Notes under the pieces: generated by a model
Database searches by the model: none
Told to the model about the DNA's origin: nothing
The model's input: the letters and a program-made list of their open reading frames with translations, nothing else
Translations under genes and position numbers: made by a program
From: Oscillospiraceae bacterium
GTDB lineage: Bacteria > Bacillota > Clostridia > Oscillospirales > Oscillospiraceae
Length of the DNA stretch: 20,039 nucleotides
Direction of reading: 5' to 3'
Assembly (NCBI GenBank): GCA_024404735.1
Contig: JAKSPP010000013.1
Location: 1-20,039, forward strand
Part shown: positions 1 through 7,129 of the stretch, in pieces
Position numbering within the stretch: position 1 is the first letter of the stretch
How the letters are laid out: every line of letters starts with the position of its first letter

Positions 1-288
1 CATCGCCATGGATGCCGTTGCCCTCAGGGAAGCGCCGTCCTTCTTTCCCCAGAAGCGGGCCGAAAGGACAACTGCACCTGAGCCGAGGCCCATACAGATA
101 AACTGGAAGATAGAGTAAAAGGAGTTTGCAAAGGACGCAGCGGCAATTGAGTTCTCGCCGAAGGAGCCTATCATAATGTTGTCGAGGAAATTGACGCCCA
201 TTGTAATAAGCTGCTGAAGAATAATGGGAATCATAAGCTTTCCGGTTGTTCTGAAGAACTCCGGATTCTTAAGTTCAAGATGCTTCAT
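1..288 (-). CDS. MATE family efflux transporter, N-terminal part (cut by window edge)
   Basis: The first 96 codons of a minus-strand gene that runs off the left edge. The N-terminus reads MKHLELKNPEFFRTTGKLMI, followed by PIILQQLITMGVNFLDNIMIGSFGE and then 'AAASFANSFYSIFQFICMGLG', 'GAVVLSARFWGKKD'. This is the usual start of MATE (multidrug and toxic compound extrusion) proteins: a first helix with a QQ/N-rich face, the 'D-x-x-M-I-G' turn and the 'RFWGKKD' cytoplasmic loop. MATE proteins are 12-helix exporters driven by Na+ or H+; the substrate cannot be told from this fragment. The ATG at 288 is preceded by AAAGGA about 10 bases upstream and by a good promoter. It is divergent from the SLH/L,D-transpeptidase gene. 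A related polysaccharide-flippase family is a less likely alternative. Confidence 0.85.
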   Translation of the reverse strand, partial: MKHLELKNPEFFRTTGKLMIPIILQQLITMGVNFLDNIMIGSFGENSIAAASFANSFYSIFQFICMGLGSGAVVLSARFWGKKDGASLRATASMAM

Positions 289-331
289 TTTCCGTTTTCC
301 TTTCGGATTTAAGTAAGACTTTATTGTAATA

Positions 332-360
332 AGTATATCACTCCGAAGGGGATTTAACAA
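332..360 (-). promoter_or_regulatory. Predicted sigma-A type promoter of the MATE gene
   Basis: On the minus strand a -35 box TTGTTA (355-360) is separated by exactly 17 bases from a -10 box TATACT (332-337). This would start transcription near 325 and give a leader of about 37 bases before the ATG at 288. Spacing and boxes fit the housekeeping sigma factor; no operator was seen. Confidence 0.6.
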
Positions 361-413
361 TATAATTAAAATAAAAAGGCCGTCGGTTTCCCCATTCGGG
401 GGGCAATCGCTTC

Positions 414-442
414 TTGCCAAGAGCGGTAATTTTTGCTAATAT
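414..442 (+). promoter_or_regulatory. Predicted promoter of the SLH/L,D-transpeptidase gene
   Basis: A -35 box TTGCCA (414-419) is followed after 17 bases by TAATAT (437-442), with TGC directly before it, which gives an extended -10 element. A perfect TATAAT also lies at 447-452 but has no recognisable -35 box at the right distance. Either could serve; the start of transcription would be about 449-460, giving a short leader. Confidence 0.45.
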
Positions 443-478
443 AGTTTATAATGATTAACTTAAATATCGGAGCATATT

Positions 479-1786
479 ATGAAAAAACCGTCTGCCTTTT
501 TTGTTATTATGTCTCTTTTCTTTATTCTTCTGCTATGCCCTGCAGCCGCGGAGGACATCAGTCCTGAGAAAGAGACGGCATTTTCTCCTCCCCTTAATCC
601 CGCGGAGGTATTTACCTCACTCCACTGCCAGTATGTATTCGGTGACGGAAGAGGGTATTTTGCCCCGGATGAGCCTCTTACAAGGGCCGCCTCATACAGC
701 CTTATATATAATCTTCTCCTTGATAAATCCGCAGGTGACATTATTACGGACTATTCAGACTGCCCCGCCGGGCAGTGGTACACAGCATTTGCGGAGGTTC
801 TGGGCTCCAGGGGCTATCTGCCCTTAACGGAGGGTGAGCTCAATCCCCTCGGTGAAATAAGCAGAGCCGAGTTTTCCCTTATGCTTGCCCTTATTTTGGG
901 GGCCGAAGAGTGCGGAAGTACCGTCTTCCCCGATGTTTATGCAGACAGTGAATATTTTATCCCCATTGCCTCTGCCGAGAAAAGAGGCTGGATAAGGGGC
1001 AGCGACGACGGGCTTTTCCACCCCGATGAGAGCCTGACAAGAGCCCAGTGCGTCACGATTCTCAACCGCATTCTGGGAAGAGTCGGAGACAGGAAAACCG
1101 AGGGGCAGATGGACTCACGCTTTACCTTTAAGGATTTGCCCCCGAGCCACTGGGCCTATCTTGATGTTATGGAGGCATCGACAGAGCACATTTTCGGCAT
1201 ATTTAACGGCGGCGAGGTCTGGGAAAGCTACAGCCACAGAATTTCCATCTCCCCCGACTGGGAAAGCTCCGAAAGCGTTGTTAAGGCAGCCACCATAACT
1301 AATGAGCTCGGCTGTGTCTACAAGGGCGATTACACCCATGATTACAACCTTGACTATTCCGATGCCTTCAAGGAGGCCTTTGTAAACGAGGGCGGATACA
1401 GAAGCAATACGGGCTTTCTCGTCTGGATAAGCATACAGAATCAGAAGGTGTATCTTTTCTCTGGCACAAAGGGAAGCTGGCAGCTTGAAAAGACCTTCAT
1501 CTGCTCCTCCGGTGCCCCGGGGCATGACACTCCCATCTGTGAAACCTACGTCACCTACAGGCAGTACAAATGGTGGTTTCCCGATTACACCTGTGAGCCC
1601 ATTGTGCGCTTTATGCCCAACTCCGGCTATGCCTTCCATTCAAGGCCCTATAAGAAGGACGGAAGCGGACTTTACGACCCGGCAATCGGGCAGCCTGCAT
1701 CCCTTGGCTGCATAAGAATGCTCGACGAGGATATAAGATACCTCTACACAGGCCTTCCGGATATAAGCACAGTCATTGTATACTGA
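479..1786 (+). CDS. Secreted SLH-domain L,D-transpeptidase (YkuD family)
   Basis: A 435-residue exported protein. Residues 1-24 form a signal peptide (KK, hydrophobic core, 'CPAAA'). Residues about 37-230 hold three to four SLH-type repeats, recognisable from 'VFGDGRGYFAPDEPLTRAAS', 'LNPLGEISRAEFSLMLALIL', 'VFPDVYADSEYF' and 'GSDDGLFHPDESLTRAQC'. SLH modules bind secondary cell wall polymers outside the cell. The C-terminal ~130 residues are a YkuD domain: His387 in 'YAFHSR' and the active-site block 'SLGCIRM' with Cys411 and Arg413 match the family signature S-x-G-C-[IV]-R-[ML]. Such enzymes make 3-3 peptidoglycan cross-links or attach proteins to stem peptides; which applies here is not visible. 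The start is supported by GGAG at 469-472. A terminator follows directly, so the gene is probably monocistronic. Confidence 0.9.
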   Translation: MKKPSAFFVIMSLFFILLLCPAAAEDISPEKETAFSPPLNPAEVFTSLHCQYVFGDGRGYFAPDEPLTRAASYSLIYNLLLDKSAGDIITDYSDCPAGQWYTAFAEVLGSRGYLPLTEGELNPLGEISRAEFSLMLALILGAEECGSTVFPDVYADSEYFIPIASAEKRGWIRGSDDGLFHPDESLTRAQCVTILNRILGRVGDRKTEGQMDSRFTFKDLPPSHWAYLDVMEASTEHIFGIFNGGEVWESYSHRISISPDWESSESVVKAATITNELGCVYKGDYTHDYNLDYSDAFKEAFVNEGGYRSNTGFLVWISIQNQKVYLFSGTKGSWQLEKTFICSSGAPGHDTPICETYVTYRQYKWWFPDYTCEPIVRFMPNSGYAFHSRPYKKDGSGLYDPAIGQPASLGCIRMLDEDIRYLYTGLPDISTVIVY

Positions 1787-1793
1787 AAAATGC

Positions 1794-1825
1794 AGAGGCC
1801 CCCTAATAAGGGCCTTTGTTTTTTT
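1794..1825 (+). terminator. Rho-independent terminator after the L,D-transpeptidase gene
   Basis: The stem AGGCCC (1796-1801) pairs with GGGCCT (1810-1815) across an 8-base loop. It is followed by TTG and a run of seven T (1819-1825). It starts 8 bases after the stop codon. Confidence 0.8.
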
Positions 1826-1843
1826 ATGGGAATTTACAAATCT

Positions 1844-1872
1844 TATGCAGTTTCGGTGTAGCATAATATAAA
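1844..1872 (+). promoter_or_regulatory. Possible weak promoter upstream of the SLH amidase-like gene
   Basis: The 147-base gap after the terminator has a -10-like TATAAA (1867-1872) with TATGCA (1844-1849) 17 bases upstream, a poor -35 match (3 of 6). A promoter is expected here because a terminator precedes it, but the exact boxes are uncertain. Between it and the gene lies a tandem repeat of GGGTTTTTAT (1875-1884 and 1886-1895) of unknown meaning. Confidence 0.3.
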
Positions 1873-1933
1873 CTGGGTTTTTATGGGGTTTTTATTCCCG
1901 TACCTTACTGAAAAGAGCAAGGGAGAATACAAA

Positions 1934-3478
1934 ATGCGTAAGCCTTTTTTAAGAGCGTTATGCTCATTTTTAATTCTGATTTTCATCGTTTCACTTTTTG
2001 CGGCCCTTCCCGTTTCCGCGCAGGCCGAGGGTCTTAACGAGGTTGAAATAAGACTCAGGACCTTTGTTGCCGCCCATCCCGACGGGAGCAGATGGCCCGA
2101 GGAGTTTGACGGAGGAATATCCTGCTTTGGCTTTGCAAAGCTGGCAGTATATAACATCTTCGGACTTCACGATGAAAGCGGAAGAATCAGAACCTGGGAT
2201 TACTGGGGAAACTCATCCTCCGGAATGACACTTGTAGCTTCTGCGGAAAACAGCACAGCCGAAAGCACAAGAGACCTTCTCCTCAGGGCACGGCCCGGAG
2301 ATGTTCTGGAGCTTGAGCCCTACACAAGAAATCAGCACACTATGATTGTGTATGAGGTTAATGAAAACGGCTGGACTGTCTACGACTGCAACTGGGACGG
2401 ACAGTGCTCCATAAGACTTCAGGAGGTTTCCTTCTCCTTCTTCAATCACTGGCAGGGCGCACCTCTGCATCTTTTAAGGGCCGATAACTACGATGAAATT
2501 GTAAAGGGCGTGGCGGAAGAGCCCTCCTACGACGATGAGCTCCCCTCTCCCCCGGAGGACGGGGATGAAGCCGGGGATGAGGATGTCCCCGCAGAGGATG
2601 TGGACACCCCCCTTCCCGAGCCGGAGGAGCCCGAAGAGGGAGAAAAATGCCTTATAACCTACAATACAGGGGACTGCGAAAACACCCCCGGGGAGCACTA
2701 CGGTATTTTCTCTGATGGAAAGGTCAGCCTGAAGCTCCCCGATATTATCCCCTCAAGAAAGGGATATGAATTCAAAGGCTGGCTTCTTTTCGGAAACAGC
2801 ACCTTTGACATATCCCGTCCCGGGCAGGAGCTTCGCTACTACATCGGCGAAAACGAGCCCCTCTGCTTCTATGCGGTGTGGGAAAGACTCCCCGGAAGCA
2901 TGGACAATTTCGTTATTTCGTCCCCGTACGACGGGCGCTTTCTTGATGTATCCGAAAATGACTGGTTTTATGACAATGTTTCCCTCTCCTTCGGCTGCGG
3001 TCTTATAAAGGGCAGCTCCGAGCACGAATTCTCACCCGGGGGCAATGTTACCATCGCAGAGGCAATTACTCTTGCAAGCCGCCTGCACAGTATCTATTAT
3101 ACGGGCTCGGAAGGCTTTGCCGAGGTAAGCGGGCCCTGGTATCAAAAATACCTGAACTATGCCGTTTCCGAGGGAATTGTGAGCCGGGAATACACCAATT
3201 ACCTTGCCCTTGCAGAGAGATGGGAGTTTGCGGAGCTTCTGTCAAAGGCTCTCCCCTCCGAGGCACTGGAGGAAATTAACGCAATAGAAAGCGGCTTTGT
3301 TCCCGATATAGACGAAAGCGAGGTCTGGGAGAAGGGTGTTTACGCCCTTTACAGGGCGGGGATTCTGACAGGCTCCGACAGGGAGCACGGCTTTATGCCG
3401 GAGTCTCCCATATCAAGAGCGGAGGCAGCGGCCATAATTACAAGAATGGCATTTCCTGAATACAGAAAAGTTTTATAA
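1934..3478 (+). CDS. Secreted protein: cysteine-peptidase-like amidase fold, InlB-type B repeat, C-terminal SLH repeats
   Basis: A 514-residue protein starting at MRKPFLRALC. An in-frame upstream ATG at 1883 would put 17 extra residues before the signal peptide, whereas GGGAG at 1921-1925 sits 8 bases before 1934, so 1934 is preferred. Signal peptide 1-31. Residues 35-185 resemble an NlpC/P60- or CHAP-like papain fold: Cys64 in 'GGISCFGFAKLAVYN', the 'ARPGDVLEL' strand, His135 in 'NQHTMIVYEV' and Asp151 in 'YDCNWDG' are candidate catalytic residues. Residues 190-237 are an acidic, proline-rich linker. Residues about 239-317 are one InlB/Listeria-Bacteroides B repeat ('GYEFKGWLLF', 'YAVWERL'). 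Residues 335-510 hold three SLH repeats, the last with 'SPISRAEAAAIITRM'. It is likely a wall-bound hydrolase or amidase; the substrate is unknown and the catalytic assignment is inferred from spacing only. Confidence 0.8.
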   Translation: MRKPFLRALCSFLILIFIVSLFAALPVSAQAEGLNEVEIRLRTFVAAHPDGSRWPEEFDGGISCFGFAKLAVYNIFGLHDESGRIRTWDYWGNSSSGMTLVASAENSTAESTRDLLLRARPGDVLELEPYTRNQHTMIVYEVNENGWTVYDCNWDGQCSIRLQEVSFSFFNHWQGAPLHLLRADNYDEIVKGVAEEPSYDDELPSPPEDGDEAGDEDVPAEDVDTPLPEPEEPEEGEKCLITYNTGDCENTPGEHYGIFSDGKVSLKLPDIIPSRKGYEFKGWLLFGNSTFDISRPGQELRYYIGENEPLCFYAVWERLPGSMDNFVISSPYDGRFLDVSENDWFYDNVSLSFGCGLIKGSSEHEFSPGGNVTIAEAITLASRLHSIYYTGSEGFAEVSGPWYQKYLNYAVSEGIVSREYTNYLALAERWEFAELLSKALPSEALEEINAIESGFVPDIDESEVWEKGVYALYRAGILTGSDREHGFMPESPISRAEAAAIITRMAFPEYRKVL

Positions 3479-3494
3479 ATTATAAATAGAAAAA

Positions 3495-3531
3495 GCAAAA
3501 TCGGAGCCCAAAAAGGGACTCCGATTTTTTT
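3495..3531. terminator. Bidirectional terminator between convergent genes
   Basis: AAAATCGGAG (3497-3506) pairs perfectly with CTCCGATTTT (3519-3528). T runs lie on the right of the plus strand and, via the A-rich 3491-3500, on the minus strand. It lies between stop codons at 3478 (+) and 3533 (-), so it can serve both genes. Confidence 0.85.
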
Positions 3532-3532
3532 A

Positions 3533-5695
3533 TCACCCGTTATTGATATTTTCAAAAACATGCCTGAAGTAATCTCTTGACAGAACACCCGAGCAATAAT
3601 TAATCTTATTTCGGACTATCGTCCTGACGGCCTCAACATAGCCCTCGGGGATTTCCGCATCCGGACCGTTTGGGACAAACTCGCCTCTGGAATTATAATA
3701 GGTTCCAAGGGCCGTCCTCCAGTCAAAGCCAAGGTTGAACACAAGGGGCAGGGCATCGGAAAATACATCTCTGCCCGGGAGGAGGCGGGAATCGAAGTCC
3801 ACGCCGAAAAGGTTCAGAACAGTGGGGATAATATCAAGGCTGAAGGTGGGCTCGTTCACATATATGGGCTCATTATCCTCAAGACAGCCGCTCCAGATTA
3901 TGAGGCGGTTATGGTCTCTGTAAAGATTTGAATCAACCTTCCGTCCGTAAAGCTCCGCAAGTATGGGCAGGCCCGAGGGATCTGAGTTATCGAGGCCATA
4001 GGGGAAGTGGTCGGCACTTATGACGATAACCGTATCGTCCGCTATACCCGCCTCCTCAAGGGCCGAAATAAGATATGTCATGGAATCCTCAAGCTCAAGC
4101 TGGCTTGCAAGATAAGCCTTCAGGGTGTCGGAGCAGCTTAGATGTGCAACTCTGTCTATATGTTTTCTGGTCTGGGCATTCATCTGCGTTGAATAAAGGC
4201 CGTGCCCGGAAACCGTCATATAATAGGCATTGAAGGGCTGATTTTCTATGAGGTCGGGAACAGTTGCCTTAAACATTTCAAGGTCACTTTCCGGCCATTC
4301 GGAGGTAACAAACTTTTCCATACCGTTGCCCATAGCCATAAAGCCTTCGGAATAACCGAGCTTTGTGTGGGTATAGGTTCTGTCGTAGAAATTGCAGTCA
4401 TTATTATGGAATGCCTTGCCGTAATATCCCAGCTCATTGAGCTGATAGCCGAGAGTCATGGCATTGAGATGCCATGCAGTATCGGACATGGAAGCGCCTC
4501 CGTTTGAGGGCAGCATTCCGAAGAGAATGTTGTATTCTCCGCCGGTTGTACCCGCAGAGGCCGGCTGGTAATAATCCGTAAAATTAATTCCCCTTGTTGC
4601 CATACGGTAAAGGGTGGGAGTAAGCTCCGGGGATATAACCTCCGCAGAAAAAGCCTCGGCGGTAATTAAAATGAGATTCTTTCCCTCAAAAATACCCGTC
4701 ATGGCATTTTTGGAGCTTGGAGTAAGGGAGGCAACATATGAGTCCATACTCTTAAAGCTGCCGTAATTAAGTTCTGCCAGAGCTTCAAAGTCAATGTCAA
4801 GAGCATTGACGCCGTATTCTATGGGCTCGGGCTCGGTAATGACGGTTTCACCGGAATCGCTTCCCGTTTCGTTAACATTATCGCCCGATTCCTGTGTTTT
4901 CCCGGAGGAAGACTGGGTTACGGAGGGGGAAGGCGCTTTTGTGGGAAGAGGAACATCAACGGGAGAGAGGTCAAACTCAAGGTCCCCGCCGTTTCCGTTT
5001 TCTCCGGAGCGACTTCCGGAAATTGCCTTTCGTATTTCAAGGCGCTGGGCAGTGAGGAAGCCGAATCTGGAAACGGCAGATTCGTAGTTATACTCCTTGT
5101 TGTAGGCAAGGGCCTCACCGGGGGTGAGCTTAACCGCAAGAAGCCCCAGAAGAAACACTGCGGCAAAAAGAACAAGGCTTTTTACAAGGCCCCTTAGTCT
5201 CAGGCGCACTCCCCTGTCCTTTTTGAGAATAAGTCCGAAAACAAGGCTTATTATAAAGGGCAGGAAAAACAGAAGTATGTGCAGAATACCGCTTCCGGAT
5301 GAGATAAGGAGAATAATATCCTTTGAAAAGCCGCCCACGGCACCCCCGGCACCATTGAGGATTGTATTGAGGTCATACAGTACATTGAAGGCGCAGAAGA
5401 CAAAATATTCAATGCAGAACATTAGGCCCAGGGCAAAAAGCAGGACGAGCCTTATTATTCTGTTTATAAGTGCCTTTCCCGTCAGGGAGCTGAGTATAAA
5501 AGCAAGCAAGCCGTAGGAAACGGAAAACAGAAGGAGAATATATATTCTCTCTATTCTGGGAAGAGCCCCGACAGAGGAGAGGAAAATCATCTCCAGCCAG
5601 ACAAGGGAGCATATAAGAAACAGCGCAGGCCCCGGAAGGTCTATCTGCTTTCTTGCGCCTGTTTCTGTGGACAAGCCGGACTTATTCTGTTTCAA
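3533..5695 (-). CDS. LTA-synthase-like membrane phosphoglycerol transferase (sulfatase fold)
   Basis: About 720 residues from the TTG at 5695. Five to six hydrophobic helices (about 20-42, 50-71, 78-103, 125-157, 169-190) are followed by a Ser/Thr/Pro/Glu-rich linker (237-292) and an extracellular sulfatase-type domain (337-650). Metal and catalytic residues typical of LtaS enzymes can be seen: Glu347 in 'LITAEAF', the nucleophile candidate Thr384 in 'AGTTGGEYN', His498 in 'SGHG' and Asp562-His563 in 'ISADHFP'. The family transfers phosphoglycerol from phosphatidylglycerol to build lipoteichoic acid or decorates other glycans. The preceding Lys of LtaS ('GKTS') is Thr here, so this is a divergent branch. 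An ATG at 5734 would overlap the upstream gene by 53 bases; the TTG has a perfect AGGAGG and an overlap of 14. It probably acts with the SGNH protein encoded just upstream. Confidence 0.88.
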   Translation of the reverse strand: MKQNKSGLSTETGARKQIDLPGPALFLICSLVWLEMIFLSSVGALPRIERIYILLLFSVSYGLLAFILSSLTGKALINRIIRLVLLFALGLMFCIEYFVFCAFNVLYDLNTILNGAGGAVGGFSKDIILLISSGSGILHILLFFLPFIISLVFGLILKKDRGVRLRLRGLVKSLVLFAAVFLLGLLAVKLTPGEALAYNKEYNYESAVSRFGFLTAQRLEIRKAISGSRSGENGNGGDLEFDLSPVDVPLPTKAPSPSVTQSSSGKTQESGDNVNETGSDSGETVITEPEPIEYGVNALDIDFEALAELNYGSFKSMDSYVASLTPSSKNAMTGIFEGKNLILITAEAFSAEVISPELTPTLYRMATRGINFTDYYQPASAGTTGGEYNILFGMLPSNGGASMSDTAWHLNAMTLGYQLNELGYYGKAFHNNDCNFYDRTYTHTKLGYSEGFMAMGNGMEKFVTSEWPESDLEMFKATVPDLIENQPFNAYYMTVSGHGLYSTQMNAQTRKHIDRVAHLSCSDTLKAYLASQLELEDSMTYLISALEEAGIADDTVIVISADHFPYGLDNSDPSGLPILAELYGRKVDSNLYRDHNRLIIWSGCLEDNEPIYVNEPTFSLDIIPTVLNLFGVDFDSRLLPGRDVFSDALPLVFNLGFDWRTALGTYYNSRGEFVPNGPDAEIPEGYVEAVRTIVRNKINYCSGVLSRDYFRHVFENINNG

Positions 5696-6854
5696 GACTC
5701 TCACCTCCTGCAGATAAAAGCCTGTATTTTGCATTCAGGGCAACGGCTTTTTTTATTGTGCCCGTCCACAGGGGATATGCTGTATCCGAAAGATGAACTC
5801 CGTCTGCCAGATGTCCCTTGCCTATAAAGGTCGTTTCAACGAGAGTTACTCTGGTCTCACCCTCGGCCTTGTACATCCCGTAAACCTCTTCAATCTTGCG
5901 GTTTGCGGCCTTGTAATCCACCTGTCCCTCATCTGCGTAGGGAACCTTCTGAATATAAAGCTGTGCATTGGGGAGGGCAGAGAGAATGTGGTCTGTATTG
6001 GCCTTGTACTCCTCAACGGTAAACTGCCCGGACATATTGGTTCCCAGCATAATGAATACCTTTGTTATTTTCTCCGGGTCGCAGGCGGAAACCGCATCGG
6101 CATAGGTAAGGCCTCTGAATTCCTCACTGAAGGTATCGACGCCCCAGCCTCCCAGGGTATAGTTCTTATCAAAGAAAAGCTTTGGTGGCATTCCGCATAC
6201 AGCCATATATTTTGCATCGGAAATAAGGCCCCTTGGCTTTAAGTATCTCACAACGAAGAAATAGCTTATGCTGTCGCCTATAATGAGGGTATGCTCATCT
6301 ATGGCATTTACGCCCATATAATCGGACACCGCCCTGAGGGCAAAGAGAGAAAAGCTCTCGAGAAGAAGGGCTGCATCGGAAGCACCGAGTCCGTCCTCGG
6401 GTCTGTCGCTCTCTTCCCACATTCCGGCTCTCTTAAGAGCGCCGAAGCTCCCGCTGCCGATGGCGGGATACAGGGAGAGAATTCCGCAGGGAGGAAGAAA
6501 GCTGTCCGAGAAGCGAAGTATTACCTCCGAGGCCTCTGCCTTTGTAAGGGCATCGGAATAAATACCGGAGGAGAAAACCTCTGCAACCGTTTCGGGGGAG
6601 ATATGCTCCTCCTCGGGATAGTACGCATTTCTTATTTCGCAGAGAGAAGCAACAAGCTCACTTCCCGAATATACTGCAGCCCCGGAGAAGCTCCCCCGTT
6701 CAAGCAGTCCGGCCTCAACAGCAAAGCGGGCGGCATAAAGCTTATTTTCCTCAAGGGAGGACGAAAAAGCAGGGCCTTCACAGGCGGGGGAAGAGGGCAT
6801 AAGAAAGCAAAGGGCAAGGACAGCCGAAATAAGTGATTGGGAAAACAAGGTCAT
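5682..6854 (-). CDS. Secreted SGNH/GDSL hydrolase with degenerate SLH-like repeats
   Basis: 390 residues. A signal peptide (1-26, ending 'SSPAC') precedes three weak helix-loop repeats of about 40 residues (39-77, 86-118, 136-174; for example 'YSDALTKAEASEVILRFSD' and 'ALKRAGMWEESDRPEDGL'). These resemble SLH modules that have lost the usual 'TRAE' and 'F-x-D-V' signatures. The C-terminal half is an SGNH hydrolase: Ser195 in 'IIGDSIS' (block I), Gly221 (block II region), Asn273 in 'LGTNMSG' (block III) and Asp351/His354 in 'LADGVHLSD' (block V). Members remove or transfer acyl groups on glycans, lipids or teichoic acids; the substrate is unknown. AAGGAAA lies just before the ATG at 6854. It is the first gene of an operon with the LTA-synthase-like gene, which suggests acyl modification of the same wall polymer. 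That link is inference. Confidence 0.82.
   Translation of the reverse strand: MTLFSQSLISAVLALCFLMPSSPACEGPAFSSSLEENKLYAARFAVEAGLLERGSFSGAAVYSGSELVASLCEIRNAYYPEEEHISPETVAEVFSSGIYSDALTKAEASEVILRFSDSFLPPCGILSLYPAIGSGSFGALKRAGMWEESDRPEDGLGASDAALLLESFSLFALRAVSDYMGVNAIDEHTLIIGDSISYFFVVRYLKPRGLISDAKYMAVCGMPPKLFFDKNYTLGGWGVDTFSEEFRGLTYADAVSACDPEKITKVFIMLGTNMSGQFTVEEYKANTDHILSALPNAQLYIQKVPYADEGQVDYKAANRKIEEVYGMYKAEGETRVTLVETTFIGKGHLADGVHLSDTAYPLWTGTIKKAVALNAKYRLLSAGGESLETE
5704..5709 (-). promoter_or_regulatory. Ribosome binding site that points to a TTG start
   Basis: A perfect AGGAGG on the minus strand lies 8 bases before TTG (5693-5695). It sits inside the last codons of the upstream SGNH gene, whose TAA is at 5682-5684, so the two genes overlap by 14 bases and are probably translationally coupled. 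The alternative ATG at 5734 lacks such a site. Confidence 0.7.
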
Positions 6855-7129
6855 ATATTCTTTCCTTAAAGGGAATTAAATAAATTCCGCAGTTATAATT
6901 CTTTTATTTTACACAGTATTATGCACACTTATGTTTCATATTAGTACAAAATCCGAAAAAAAGCAAGAAAAATGGGAAAAGCTACCCAAGAATTGATTAC
7001 TTTACAGTAGCCGCATATTGGGACTGCGAAGAAAAAGAGTATTATTTAACACTTTACATCCTCATAATTCGGTGATATACTGAATTTTATTGAAAATTAA
7101 AAAAAATATATTATTAAAGGAGAAGCATT
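6855..7129. other. Divergent intergenic region, A+T-rich
   Basis: 275 bases between the divergent SGNH and zinc-ribbon genes, clearly more A+T-rich than the coding sequence. It holds a strong plus-strand promoter (7053-7081). For the minus strand only loose -10-like hexamers were found (for example around 6916-6925), with no matching -35 box. A small inverted repeat GGAATT/AATTCC (about 6872-6888) lies in the presumed minus-strand leader. No ORF, tRNA or riboswitch was recognised. Confidence 0.5.
7053..7081 (+). promoter_or_regulatory. Near-consensus sigma-A promoter of the zinc-ribbon protein gene
   Basis: TTTACA (7053-7058), a spacer of exactly 17 bases and TATACT (7076-7081), each one mismatch from consensus. 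Transcription would start near 7088, leaving a leader of about 42 bases that contains AAAGGAG (7116-7122), 7 bases before the ATG. Strong expression is likely. Confidence 0.75.

Noticed and set aside
1115..1639. 174-codon open frame on the minus strand
   Set aside because: It is antisense to the YkuD catalytic region of the L,D-transpeptidase, whose active-site motif is intact.
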